Made by a program: the position numbers and the translations under genes. From positions 1-53,082 of the forward strand of contig JALERU010000091.1 in NCBI GenBank assembly GCA_022764045.1: a stretch of 53,082 nucleotides of DNA, written 5' to 3'. This DNA is from Clostridiales bacterium (GTDB lineage: Bacteria > Bacillota > Clostridia > Oscillospirales > Oscillospiraceae). Below, one piece after another: positions 24,754-33,358 of the stretch (position 1 is its first letter; each line of letters starts with the position of its first letter). The notes under the pieces are model-generated. The model did not search any database and was not told where the DNA came from. It saw nothing but the letters and a program-made list of their open reading frames with translations.

Positions 24754-25512
24754 ATGAATGAGAACAACAAGCAGTCCGCCATAGAGGATCTGCGGGTGAT
24801 CCGCGGCGTGCTGGATCAGACCACCTCCTCCCTGCGGGGGCTTGCCCCCTTGTTCTGGCGGCTGGGGCTGGTTTGGCTGGTGTGCGCCCTCGTCCTGCTG
24901 TATATTGAGGGCGGGGCCGTTCTGGGATTCCTGTTCCCTAAAATCCATGACGTGTTCGAACTGTTTGGCGCGGCAAGCATGCCGGTCTGCACGGGGGTCC
25001 GGATTTTTCTTGGGGCTTTTTTGGTGGTGCAGTGTATCCTTTGGCAGAGAAAGAAGACATCCGGTGAGCTGTCGGAACAGGGGAGACGGCTCCTGGGCCT
25101 GTGGCAGACCCTGCTGGTGCTGTACCTGTGCCTGTACGCCGTTGCGGCAGTGGGAACGCGGATTGCGGAGCCGGACGTGATGACGACAACCGAAGCGTGG
25201 GACGCCTGGCAGACCTGCAGCCTATTAAAGATGCTGCCGCCCGTGCTCTTTCCCGCCCTGCCGCCCCTGCTGACAGGGGTCTATCTGGAGGACCGGCCTT
25301 TGCAGTTGCTGGGCTTGGTGGTTCTCACGCTGTATCTGGCGGCAGTGGTCATCAGTATGGTCAGCATCGTTATGGTGGCCCAGAGCGGAACGAACGCGCC
25401 GAATTATCTGATGATTTTGAGCATAGCCCTTGCCTTAATCCGCTTTGTCCTTCCTCCGGCGTCCCTGCTCATGACAGCCCGGCGGATCAAAAAGCTGGAA
25501 AAAGCGGGGTGA
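24754..25512 (+). CDS. Polytopic membrane protein of unknown function
   Basis: A 252-aa protein. A hydrophilic N-terminal stretch (MNENNKQSAIEDLRVIRGVLDQTTSSLR) precedes about six membrane helices: FWRLGLVWLVCALVLLYI, GVRIFLGAFLVVQCILW, LGLWQTLLVLYLCLYAVAAV, MLPPVLFPALPPLLTGVYL, LGLVVLTLYLAAVVISMV and ILSIALALIRFVLPPASLLM. AGGAGAG precedes ATG 24754; the longer frame would cross the promoter. A winged-helix regulator starts 5 bp after the stop, a common pairing for small sensor or stress membrane proteins. No family name can be given. Confidence 0.8.
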   Translation: MNENNKQSAIEDLRVIRGVLDQTTSSLRGLAPLFWRLGLVWLVCALVLLYIEGGAVLGFLFPKIHDVFELFGAASMPVCTGVRIFLGAFLVVQCILWQRKKTSGELSEQGRRLLGLWQTLLVLYLCLYAVAAVGTRIAEPDVMTTTEAWDAWQTCSLLKMLPPVLFPALPPLLTGVYLEDRPLQLLGLVVLTLYLAAVVISMVSIVMVAQSGTNAPNYLMILSIALALIRFVLPPASLLMTARRIKKLEKAG

Positions 25513-25516
25513 GCCC

Positions 25517-25837
25517 ATGGAACTATCCCAAATTCCGTTTGCCTTTCAGTCCCGTCTGCGCCTGTCGGTGATCGCGGGCCTGCTGGCCGGACCAAAAAAT
25601 TTCCGGGCCCTTCAGGACCTCACCGGGGCCACCCCGGGCAACCTGGGCAAGCAGCTGGAACAGCTGGAGGAAGGGGGCTACCTGGTCAGCAAAAAGGAGT
25701 TTGTGGGCCGCCGGCCCAACACCACCTATCGGCTCCTGCCCTATGGCCGGGCGCAGTTTGCAGAGTATGTGGCTCTGTTGGAATCCCTCCTGGCCGGTGC
25801 CGGGGAGGAACCTGCGGAGGAACCAAAGGAGGAATAA
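25517..25837 (+). CDS. Winged-helix regulator (HTH_34/MarR-like)
   Basis: A 106-aa DNA-binding protein: FAFQSRLRLSVIAGLL, then NFRALQDLTGATPGNLGKQLEQLEEGGYLVSKKEFVGRRPNTTYRLLPYGRAQF, the standard winged-helix pattern in which the GNLGKQL helix reads DNA and GRRPNTTYRL forms the wing. The acidic C-terminal tail (EEPAEEPKEE) is unusual. Coupled 5 bp behind the membrane protein gene and followed by a strong terminator, it likely controls that unit in response to an unknown signal. Confidence 0.88.
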   Translation: MELSQIPFAFQSRLRLSVIAGLLAGPKNFRALQDLTGATPGNLGKQLEQLEEGGYLVSKKEFVGRRPNTTYRLLPYGRAQFAEYVALLESLLAGAGEEPAEEPKEE

Positions 25838-25843
25838 CATCCG

Positions 25844-25880
25844 CCGCCCCAGTCTCGGGTTTGGAGACTGGGGCGGCTTT
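25844..25880 (+). terminator. Terminator after the HTH_34 gene
   Basis: CCGCCCCAGTCTC (25844-25856) pairs with GAGACTGGGGCGG (25864-25876), followed by CTTTT. Confidence 0.9.
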
Positions 25881-26010
25881 TGCATGGGTGACGGTTGGTC
25901 AGCAAGGCCGGCTTCGGTCAAGGGCGTTCTTTTTAATCTGATTTAAGGTTCCTCTGGTATGCTACGTCCAGCGGGCCAAGGGCCCATTGGTTGGAAAAGG
26001 AGGAAAACCC

Positions 26011-26979
26011 TTGATCGAAGTGAAGCATCTGACCAAACGGTATGGTACCCATACCGCCGTGTCGGACCTGTCCTTTCAAATTGAAAAGGGGCAGATCTAT
26101 GGCCTTTTGGGGCCAAACGGCGCGGGAAAGTCCACCACCATGAACATCCTGACCGGCTGCCTGGCGGCCTCGGAGGGGACGGTGACGGTGGGGGGCCATG
26201 ACATTTTTGAAGAGGCCGCCCAGGCGAAGAAACTCATTGGCTATCTCCCAGAGCGTCCGCCGCTATATCTGGACCGGACTCCCATGGAATACCTGACCTT
26301 TGTGGGTCAGGCCAAGGGCCTGGGGAAGGACGAACTGGACCGGCAGCTGGGCCAGGTTATGGGCGCCACCCAGATTACAGGGGTGGCCCACCGGCTGATT
26401 AAAAACCTCTCCAAAGGCTACCAGCAGCGGGTGGGCATTGCCCAGGCCCTGCTGGGAAGCCCGAAGATCATCATCCTGGACGAGCCCACGGTGGGCCTGG
26501 ACCCCAAGCAGATCATTGAGATCCGGGATCTCATCCGCACCCTGGGAAAGGACCACACGGTGATCCTCAGCAGCCACATCCTCTCTGAGGTTCAGGCGGT
26601 GTGCCAGACCATTCTGATCCTCTCCAAGGGCCGGCTGGTGGCCTGTGACACCCCGGAAAATTTGGAAAAACGCTTTGCCGGCACCACCTCTGTGGAGTTG
26701 GTGGCCGAGGCGGCAGAGTGGGAGGTCTGCCAAATTTTAGAACCCCTGGAACACATCACCGGCTTGGACGTCCGGGTGGGGGATGGGGGGCTTTGCTCGG
26801 TTTTTCTGGAGACCGATGGGGCCCAGGAACTGTGCCGGGAGGTCTTTTTTGCCTTCAGCCGGGCTGAGCGCGCCCTGCTCCACATGTCCACCGCCCAGAC
26901 CAGTCTGGAGGATATCTTCCTGGAGCTTACTGGAGAATCCCCTCGCCTCCAGGACGAGAGAGAGGAGGCGGTGCCATGA
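26011..26979 (+). CDS. ABC transporter ATP-binding protein, GldA/DrrA-like
   Basis: A 322-aa ATPase of an ABC-2 type exporter. Walker A GPNGAGKST (about residue 34), LSKGYQQRVGIAQAL signature, Walker B IIILDEPTVGLDP and the H-loop ILSSHILSEV are all intact. The last 100 residues form the DUF4162-like extension seen in GldA-type proteins. The likely start is TTG 26011, with AAAAGGAGG seven bases upstream; codons further upstream cross that site. Next in line, overlapping by 4 bp, is the permease gene. Confidence 0.95.
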   Translation: MIEVKHLTKRYGTHTAVSDLSFQIEKGQIYGLLGPNGAGKSTTMNILTGCLAASEGTVTVGGHDIFEEAAQAKKLIGYLPERPPLYLDRTPMEYLTFVGQAKGLGKDELDRQLGQVMGATQITGVAHRLIKNLSKGYQQRVGIAQALLGSPKIIILDEPTVGLDPKQIIEIRDLIRTLGKDHTVILSSHILSEVQAVCQTILILSKGRLVACDTPENLEKRFAGTTSVELVAEAAEWEVCQILEPLEHITGLDVRVGDGGLCSVFLETDGAQELCREVFFAFSRAERALLHMSTAQTSLEDIFLELTGESPRLQDEREEAVP

Positions 26980-27842
26980 AAGCCATCTTTCGTCACGAAC
27001 TGTCCACCTATTTCACCAGCCTCACCGGCTATGTCTTTGGGGCCTTTTTGCTCCTGTTCGCCGGCATCTATACCATGGCGGTAAACCTGAACGGTGGAAT
27101 GACCAACTTTGAATATGTGCTGAGCAACCTTTCGTTTATCTATCTCATCATCGTTCCCGTGGTCACCATGGGGACCATCGCCCAAGAGAAGCGTCAGCGG
27201 ACGGACCAGCTGCTCTATTCCCTGCCCATGACCATGACCCAGGTGACCATGGGAAAGTATGCCGCGCTGCTGGTGGTCTTTCTGATCCCCACAGGGATTC
27301 TTTGCCTCTATCCCCTGGTCCTGACCGCCTTTGGAACACTTCATCTGCCCCTGGTGTTTGGCACAGTGGTGGGGTTCTTTTTCCTGGGGGCGGCGCTGCT
27401 GGCCATTGGGATGTTTCTCTCCTCCATCACCGAGAGCCAGGGGGTGGCTGCGGGGATTTGCTTTGTGGTGATGCTGGTGAACTATTTTATTTCGGACCTG
27501 GCCGGTTATTTCTCCTCCTCGGCCTTTGCCTCCTTCGGGGCCTTTACGGTGCTGGTGCTGTTGGTGGGGCTGATTTTCCGCCTGATGACCTGGAACAGTA
27601 TGGTCTCCCTGGCGCTGGCAGGGGGGCTGGAACTGGTGCTGATCCTGGGGTATGCCCTGGGAGGAGATTCCTTTGCCGGGCTGTTTCCCGCCATGGTGGA
27701 GAAGCTGTCTCTGTTTGACCGGTTCTACCAATTTGTGGACGGCATTTTTGACCTGCGGTCCATTGTGTACTTCCTGACGGTGATCGGTGTGTTTCTGTTC
27801 CTCACCGTCCAGTCCCTGGAGAAACGGAGGTGGAGCGAATGA
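26976..27842 (+). CDS. ABC-2 type permease, GldF-like
   Basis: A 288-aa membrane protein with six helices, starting MKAIFRHELSTYFTSLTGYVFGAFLLLF, the usual GldF/ABC-2 opening. IVPVVTMGTIAQEKRQRTDQLLYSLPMTMTQVTMGKY is the family core cytoplasmic loop. The ATG overlaps the stop of the ATPase gene and the stop overlaps the next ATG, so expression is coupled. It forms the membrane channel with the ATPase. Confidence 0.93.
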   Translation: MKAIFRHELSTYFTSLTGYVFGAFLLLFAGIYTMAVNLNGGMTNFEYVLSNLSFIYLIIVPVVTMGTIAQEKRQRTDQLLYSLPMTMTQVTMGKYAALLVVFLIPTGILCLYPLVLTAFGTLHLPLVFGTVVGFFFLGAALLAIGMFLSSITESQGVAAGICFVVMLVNYFISDLAGYFSSSAFASFGAFTVLVLLVGLIFRLMTWNSMVSLALAGGLELVLILGYALGGDSFAGLFPAMVEKLSLFDRFYQFVDGIFDLRSIVYFLTVIGVFLFLTVQSLEKRRWSE

Positions 27843-29308
27843 AATTCCCTTGGCATGGAAAAAGGCCCAGGAAAGGGGAACTGAAAGCCTCTCTGGGCAC
27901 GAAATCCTTCCGGGTGGGAGGATACAGTGTGGCGGCGACCGCCCTTGTGGTGGTCATTGGGGGGATGGTGAACCTCTTTGTGAACGCGCTGCCCGCCAGT
28001 GTGACTCAGCTGGACACCTCCAAAGGGGCCATGTTTACCATCTCTCAGGAGACCAAGGAGGTTTTGGCGGGGCTGGAAGAAGACGTGACCGTCTACTGGC
28101 TGGTTCAAAATGACCAGGAGGACGACACCCTGGGCACCTTGCTGGACCGCTACGAAGCTCTGGGCGACCGGATCACCGTGGAAAAGCGGGACCCCGACGT
28201 CTCCCCCAACTTTGTGGAGAAATATGTGACGGGAACCGTTTACAACAACAGCCTCATTGTGGAGTCTGACACCCGGTATACTTACGTGAGCTATGAGAGC
28301 ATCTATGAATATGACTACGGGGAGGACTACACTTCCTACCAGGTGAGCTTTGCCGGAGAGAGTGCCCTCACCAGCGCCATTGATTACGTCGTCAGCGACA
28401 GTCTGCCCAAACTCTATACCCTCACCGGCCACGGGGAGAGCGGCCTGACGGCCAGCTTCCAGTCGGCGGTGGAGCAGCAGAACGTGGCCCTGGAAGAGCT
28501 CTCTTTGCTGACAGAGGAGACCGTTCCCGAGGATGCCGACTGCCTGCTGATCTGCGGGCCGTCCAGTGACATCTCCACCCAGGAGAAGGAGGCCATTCTG
28601 GACTACCTTAACACCGGCGGGGACCTGATCCTGCTGACCAACCCCACCCAGGACGGAAAGGAGCGGCCCAACTTAGAGGCCCTCATGGAAAAATATGGCA
28701 TGACCTCTTCCCCGGGCATTGTGGTGGAGGGGGATACCGCTCACTATGCCCTGGGCGCGCCCGTCTATCTGCTGCCGGAGATTCAGAGCCACGCCATCAC
28801 CTCGCCCCTTCAGGAGGGGGGCTACTATATCCTTATGGCCCTGGCCCAGGGAATTACCCTGGAGGAGTCCCCACGGGAAGGGCTGACAGTGAGCCCCCTG
28901 CTGACCACATCAGACCAGGCCTATGCCAAGGCGGCGGGATATGGGATGGAGACCTACAGCAAGGAGGAAGGGGACGAAGAAGGCCCCTTCGCCCTGGCTG
29001 CCGCCGCCACAGAGACATTGGAAAACGGCGGGGAGAGCCATGTGGTTTGGATTGCCTCTACCTCGCTGCTGGATGACCAGTACAACCAGCAGGTTTCCGG
29101 AGCCAACCAGGACCTGTTCCTCAACTGTGTGGGCTGGACCTGTGAGAAGGAGGGGGGCATTTCCATCCACGCCAAAGCCATCACCGCGGAGTATCTCACC
29201 ATGAGCACCTTTACCGCCTCTCTGCTGACCCTAATGGTGGTGGGCGTTCTGCCGGCGGCCTATCTGGGGATGGGAATTCGGATCTGGATCAGGAGGAAAC
29301 GAGGATGA
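27839..29308 (+). CDS. GldG-family protein (ABC-type uncharacterised transport domain)
   Basis: A 489-aa protein anchored by one N-terminal helix (YSVAATALVVVIGGMVNLFVNAL) and one C-terminal helix (ASLLTLMVVGVLPAAYLGMGI). Between them is a large extracytoplasmic domain: DTSKGAMFTISQETKEVLAGLEEDVTVYWL, then LYTLTGHGESGLTASFQSAV and TGGDLILLTNPTQD, typical of GldG/ABC_transp_aux proteins. ATG 27839 overlaps the previous stop. In Bacteroidetes the GldAFG set is tied to gliding; here, in a Firmicute, another role in envelope traffic is likely. Confidence 0.93.
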   Translation: MKFPWHGKRPRKGELKASLGTKSFRVGGYSVAATALVVVIGGMVNLFVNALPASVTQLDTSKGAMFTISQETKEVLAGLEEDVTVYWLVQNDQEDDTLGTLLDRYEALGDRITVEKRDPDVSPNFVEKYVTGTVYNNSLIVESDTRYTYVSYESIYEYDYGEDYTSYQVSFAGESALTSAIDYVVSDSLPKLYTLTGHGESGLTASFQSAVEQQNVALEELSLLTEETVPEDADCLLICGPSSDISTQEKEAILDYLNTGGDLILLTNPTQDGKERPNLEALMEKYGMTSSPGIVVEGDTAHYALGAPVYLLPEIQSHAITSPLQEGGYYILMALAQGITLEESPREGLTVSPLLTTSDQAYAKAAGYGMETYSKEEGDEEGPFALAAAATETLENGGESHVVWIASTSLLDDQYNQQVSGANQDLFLNCVGWTCEKEGGISIHAKAITAEYLTMSTFTASLLTLMVVGVLPAAYLGMGIRIWIRRKRG

Positions 29309-30735
29309 CGCGAGGAAAAAAGTTAGGAATTTTATCCCTTCTCTTGCTGGGGGCTATGGGTGCCGCCGTGGCGGCGCTGATAATTTTTCAAGAGGAAGCG
29401 GAGACCCAGGAAGACACGGCCGTTACCATCTTTACCCTGGACTCCGACCAGGTGACGGCCCTGTCCTGGACCTATGACGGGGAAACCATGCGCCTGGAGA
29501 AAGACGGGCAGACCCAGTGGACCTATCCGGAGGACGGGGCCTTTCCCCTGGACCAGTCCTACCCGGACGCCATGGTGGGCGCACTCCGGGAAATCCAGGC
29601 GGAAAAAACCATTGAAAACGTGGAGGATTTGGCGGAGTATGGCCTGGCAGACCCTATCTGCGCCATCACGGTGGAGACGGGGAAAGAGCATCAGCTTGCC
29701 ATCGGGAATGAGACTGGTTTGGGCGTTCAGCGCTATCTCTCCATTGGGGACGGCAATGTCTATCTGGTGGAAGCTGGCCTTTTGGATTCCTTTGCCCTGG
29801 GCCTGTATGACCTGGTGGAAACCGAGACCATCCCCGATATGAGCGATGTGAGCGGGTTCCAAATAACCGCCGGGGATGAGACCCTGGACGTCGAGTATCT
29901 GGAAGAGAGCGGACTGGCCTACAGCGACCAGTACACCTGGTTCTGGAAGCAGGGCGAAGAATACACCGCCCTGGATACCGAGGAGACCGAAGCCCTCCTC
30001 CAACAGGTGACGGGCCTGAACTGGGAGAGCTGTGTGGACTACCGGGCGAACCAGGAGACCTTGGGAAGCTATGGCCTGCTTCAGCCATCGGCCACGGTGA
30101 CCGTGTCTTACACCGAGACCGCCCAGGTGGCCACCAATGAGACTGACGAGGACGGCAACCCCATCTATGAGACCCAGGAGACCGACAAAACCTTCACCCT
30201 GGAGCTGGGGGACTACGACGGCGCGTCCTGTTATGCCCGCCTGGCCGGGTCGACCATGGTCTACCGGGTGGCCGGCGCCCTCTGTGACGCCCTCCTGGCC
30301 GCCACAGGAGAGAGCCTGCTGCCTCAGGATGTGATCCGGCTGGACTGGAGCAAGGTTACCGGAATGGAGATCCAGCTGGATGGACAGACCTACACCCTGG
30401 AAAAAACCGTTCAGGAGGAGACCGATGAAGAGGGGAACACCACCGAAACCTATGTCTATCAGCAGAATGGAAAAACGGTGGAAATCACCGACACGTTGGA
30501 TCAGCTTCAGGACATGGAACCCATTGACACCGTCGCCGGCGCCCGTGGAAAGCAGCGGGAACTGGCCCTGACCTTCTATCAGGATAGTGAGCGCTACCCA
30601 CAGGTGGAGCTGGTCTTCTACCAGTATGACAGCGGCAGCTGCCTGGTGGGGCTCAACGGGGAAACCCGCCTGCTGGTGGACCGGGACAGCCTGCTGGAGA
30701 TCATCGAAACCTTGAGAGAACTGCTGACAGAGTAA
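29305..30735 (+). CDS. DUF4340 domain-containing protein, ABC operon partner
   Basis: A 476-aa protein with one N-terminal membrane helix (LGILSLLLLGAMGAAVAALI) and a large outside domain: FTLDSDQVTALSWTYDGETMRLEKDG, AEYGLADPICAITVETG and LAIGNETGLGVQRYLSIGDGNVYLVEA match DUF4340. These proteins nearly always follow gldG-type genes and are thought to be accessory parts of the exporter. The ATG overlaps the gldG-like stop by 4 bp. It is the last gene of the operon and ends before a strong hairpin. The transported substrate is unknown. Confidence 0.92.
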   Translation: MTRGKKLGILSLLLLGAMGAAVAALIIFQEEAETQEDTAVTIFTLDSDQVTALSWTYDGETMRLEKDGQTQWTYPEDGAFPLDQSYPDAMVGALREIQAEKTIENVEDLAEYGLADPICAITVETGKEHQLAIGNETGLGVQRYLSIGDGNVYLVEAGLLDSFALGLYDLVETETIPDMSDVSGFQITAGDETLDVEYLEESGLAYSDQYTWFWKQGEEYTALDTEETEALLQQVTGLNWESCVDYRANQETLGSYGLLQPSATVTVSYTETAQVATNETDEDGNPIYETQETDKTFTLELGDYDGASCYARLAGSTMVYRVAGALCDALLAATGESLLPQDVIRLDWSKVTGMEIQLDGQTYTLEKTVQEETDEEGNTTETYVYQQNGKTVEITDTLDQLQDMEPIDTVAGARGKQRELALTFYQDSERYPQVELVFYQYDSGSCLVGLNGETRLLVDRDSLLEIIETLRELLTE

Positions 30736-30769
30736 AGCATGGAGGGGACGTGCCCCGAAGAGAAGGAAA

Positions 30770-30806
30770 CCGGCGCCGCCGCGAAATTGAATCGCGGCGG
30801 CGCCGG
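30770..30806 (+). terminator. Terminator of the GldAFG-type operon
   Basis: CCGGCGCCGCCGCGA (30770-30784) and TCGCGGCGGCGCCGG (30792-30806) form a perfect 15-bp stem. The tail CTGTTTG is only weakly T-rich. Confidence 0.75.
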
Positions 30807-30824
30807 CTGTTTGCGCGTTATACT

Positions 30825-30963
30825 AGAACTTGATCAAAACCTTTCAAAAGGTTTTGATCGGGCGAAGCCCGTCAAGTTCTGCATGAGACGGCGCAGCGTG
30901 CCATCGCACGCTGCGAGTGTGCGCAGCACACGGGTTTCTCGATGAAAGGATTGCATCGAGAAA
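30825..30963. repeat. Multi-hairpin intergenic element, copy 2 (three-way junction plus further hairpins)
   Basis: AGAACTTGA (30825-30833) pairs with TCAAGTTCT (30872-30880) as an outer stem enclosing two perfect hairpins: GATCAAAACCTTT…AAAGGTTTTGATC and CGGGC-GAA-GCCCG. Three more follow: GCAGCGTG…CACGCTGC, GTGTG…CACAC and GTTTCTCGATG…CATCGAGAAAC. The element ends 5 bp from the stop codon of the SUV3-like gene. The TTTTGAAA loop is shared with the element at 48.7 kb. Confidence 0.7.
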
Positions 30964-30968
30964 CAGGA

Positions 30969-33200
30969 TTAACCCTTCCGGGAACCGCCGGACCGCTGGC
31001 GCTGCTTCCGGAAACAGGCGTCACACAGGCGGCCCCGGTGGTGGAGGGGGAGGGCAGCGCCACAGAGGGCGCAGAAGCGGATGTTATTTTTCAGCCGGTG
31101 GAGAAGGATCTCGTTGATCTCCTCGGCGATCTCTTCCCGGCGGTCGTAGAGGGCCTCCTCGTCCACGGGGCAGCCGAAGGCTTTGGAAAAGGAGAAGTAG
31201 AGGTCCAGCTTTCGGCAATAAAGCTCCAGCTCGGGGAGGGTTCTCGGCTGGTCCTCGGGCAGGGCGGGCTGCTCGATGGCCTCCCCCTGCTGATAGAGGC
31301 GGAGAAAGCGGAAAAAGAGCTCCCGCAGGGGTTCCTCGGTCTCGTCAAAGGGGATGTTGGCCGCCCGGAGCTCCTGCTCCTTGGTGAGGACGAAGCCCTG
31401 CTCCCGGAGCTTGGAGATGATGGTGAGATAGCGGGTGATGTCCAGCTTCACATAGGGCTCCACGGTGGGCATCTTGTTCCACTCGGTGAGAACCTCCAAC
31501 AGGTCAAAGTCCACCATGAGGACCAGGTCAGAGAACCCAACCACGGCCTGCTGCAGGGGGGGCACCACGGTGCTCAGCCCCGCTCGGATGAGGCTCAGGT
31601 TCTGGGTGGCCCCCACATAGCCCCGGTCGTACATGCCGTAGCGGCCCGCCCGGCCGGCGATCTGTTGGATCTCCTCGGGCTTTAGCTCCCGGCGCTCGAT
31701 CCCGTCGAATTTTTCCGTGTCCATAAAAATGATCCGCCGGATGGGGAGGTTCAGACCCATACCGATGGCGTCGGTGGAGACCACGTACTCCATGCGCCCG
31801 GCCAGAAAGCCCTCCATCTGCTTGCGGCGGGTGGCATAGGGCAGAGCGCCGTAGATGATGGCGGGCTCCTTGCCCGACTGCCGCAGATCCTCGGCGATGC
31901 TCAGCACCCCCACCTTGGAGAAGGTGATGAGGGCGTCCCCCGGCTGGACGCGGGTGTAGTCCAGGGGGTGGTCCATGCACAGCAGGGGGGTCTTCCGGTT
32001 GTGGAGGACCACCTCATAGCTGTCCCAGCAGCTCTCGATGATGCGGATGAGCAGGTTTTTGGCCTGGGGGGCGGCGCACAGGTGGACTTCCGGAGCCTGG
32101 ACCCCTAAGATGGCCCGGGTCCAGGCGTAGCCCCGCTCCCGGTCGGCGATCATTTGGCACTCGTCGATGACGGCCACGTCGTAGGCCTGTTTCAGGTCCA
32201 GCTTTTCCGCTGTGGCGGCCACGTGGGTGTCCCCCTCCCGGCGGTCCTCCTCCTCGCCGGTGGTGAGGCTGCAGTCCACCCCGGCGTCCAGCAGGGTCTC
32301 CTGGGCCTCCAGGGCCAGCAGGCGGAGAGGGGCCAGATAGACCCCGGTGGGGGCCTGTTTTAAGCACTGGAAGCCGGCATAGGTTTTGCCGGTGTTGGTC
32401 CCTCCCAGGTGAAGGACGAAGTGGCGGCGCATGGCCCGGGCTTCGGGGTATTCGTCCTTGGGGTTCAGGGCCATAAGCACCGCCAGGCTGGTGCGGATGG
32501 CCTGGGGTACATAGCAGACGGAGTAGAGATAGCCGATGGGCCGGGAGAGGAGCTGCTGGACGGGGAAGTTTTCCATTTGCAGCAGGGCGGGCAGGTTGGC
32601 CTCCGGCTGGGCCTGGGTGAATTCCTGGATGGCCTGCTCTGCGGCGGCCCGGAGGATGTGGGGGTAGCGTGCCCCCACCTGCTGGGCCTGGCGGGAGTCG
32701 GGGTGCTCCCCCAGCCACACCCCCGCCTGGACAAAGCGGGTCAGGTCGCCGGGCAGTTGGGCCCCGTCGCACTTCTTTTCCAGGGAGAAAAACTGGTTGA
32801 GGAATCCCAGCATCTGGTTGGCCCGGAGGACCCGCCCCTTGGCGGCCACGGGCAGGTGGGTGAGAATGGCCTGGTGGTAATACCCCGCCAGCACCCAGGG
32901 CCAGTCCTCCTGTCTGGGGGAGGCCTGCCAGGCCGCTTCCAGCAGTTGGGCGGCCTGGCCCGTGGCTGAGGCGGCGGCCCGGAGATCATACCACTTGGGA
33001 AGGGTTCCCCTGGATTTGGTTTGAAAGGCCTCGGTGGCCTCGGCGGCCCGCACGTCGTCCCGGTGCCACATGGGGAGGGCGTGGTTCTTCACGCGGCGGT
33101 AGCGGGGTTTGGGGAGAAGCTGGGCGATGAGCTCGTTGGTCCAGCCCCGGCTTTTGAGCTGCCCTGGCGTCCAGAGCTTTCCTGGTGATCTGTGTCCCAT
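30969..33200 (-). CDS. SUV3-like DExH-box RNA helicase with C-terminal zinc ribbon
   Basis: A 743-aa superfamily 2 helicase. The helicase core lies at about 255-560: Walker A LGGTNTGKTYAGFQ with Lys272, VYLAPLRLLALE, DECQ box with Asp346 (SUV3 proteins use DEXQ rather than DEAD), LITFSKVGVLSIAEDLR, VVSTDAIGMGLNLPIRRIIF and QQIAGRAGRYG. GIERRELKPEEIQQIAGRAGR is very SUV3-like. An N-terminal 250-residue region (starting HRSPGKLWTPGQLKSRGW) is unrecognised. The C-terminus ends in a C-x2-C…C-x2-C zinc ribbon (CALCGAALP, CDACF). SUV3 acts with exoribonucleases in mitochondrial RNA decay; bacterial homologues are little studied. The start at 33200 is plausible but not fixed. Confidence 0.9.
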   Translation of the reverse strand: MGHRSPGKLWTPGQLKSRGWTNELIAQLLPKPRYRRVKNHALPMWHRDDVRAAEATEAFQTKSRGTLPKWYDLRAAASATGQAAQLLEAAWQASPRQEDWPWVLAGYYHQAILTHLPVAAKGRVLRANQMLGFLNQFFSLEKKCDGAQLPGDLTRFVQAGVWLGEHPDSRQAQQVGARYPHILRAAAEQAIQEFTQAQPEANLPALLQMENFPVQQLLSRPIGYLYSVCYVPQAIRTSLAVLMALNPKDEYPEARAMRRHFVLHLGGTNTGKTYAGFQCLKQAPTGVYLAPLRLLALEAQETLLDAGVDCSLTTGEEEDRREGDTHVAATAEKLDLKQAYDVAVIDECQMIADRERGYAWTRAILGVQAPEVHLCAAPQAKNLLIRIIESCWDSYEVVLHNRKTPLLCMDHPLDYTRVQPGDALITFSKVGVLSIAEDLRQSGKEPAIIYGALPYATRRKQMEGFLAGRMEYVVSTDAIGMGLNLPIRRIIFMDTEKFDGIERRELKPEEIQQIAGRAGRYGMYDRGYVGATQNLSLIRAGLSTVVPPLQQAVVGFSDLVLMVDFDLLEVLTEWNKMPTVEPYVKLDITRYLTIISKLREQGFVLTKEQELRAANIPFDETEEPLRELFFRFLRLYQQGEAIEQPALPEDQPRTLPELELYCRKLDLYFSFSKAFGCPVDEEALYDRREEIAEEINEILLHRLKNNIRFCALCGAALPLHHRGRLCDACFRKQRQRSGGSRKG

Positions 33201-33287
33201 AGCGGTGTTCCTCCGTGGATGTTTGTGTCATTGTATCATGTTTTCCGGTTGGGGGCAATGTATGCGTGTTTGGGGAGCGGGACCAGC

Positions 33288-33317
33288 TTGACATGGAGCC
33301 CCGGCAGGGCGCATAAT
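33288..33317 (+). promoter_or_regulatory. Promoter of the SIR2-like gene
   Basis: TTGACA (33288-33293), 18 bp, then CATAAT (33312-33317), about 40 bp before the start codon. The SUV3-like gene reads the other way from the same region. Confidence 0.7.
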
Positions 33318-33358
33318 AAAAAAGAAATACGATTCACGACCCGGAGCAAGGAGGGCCC

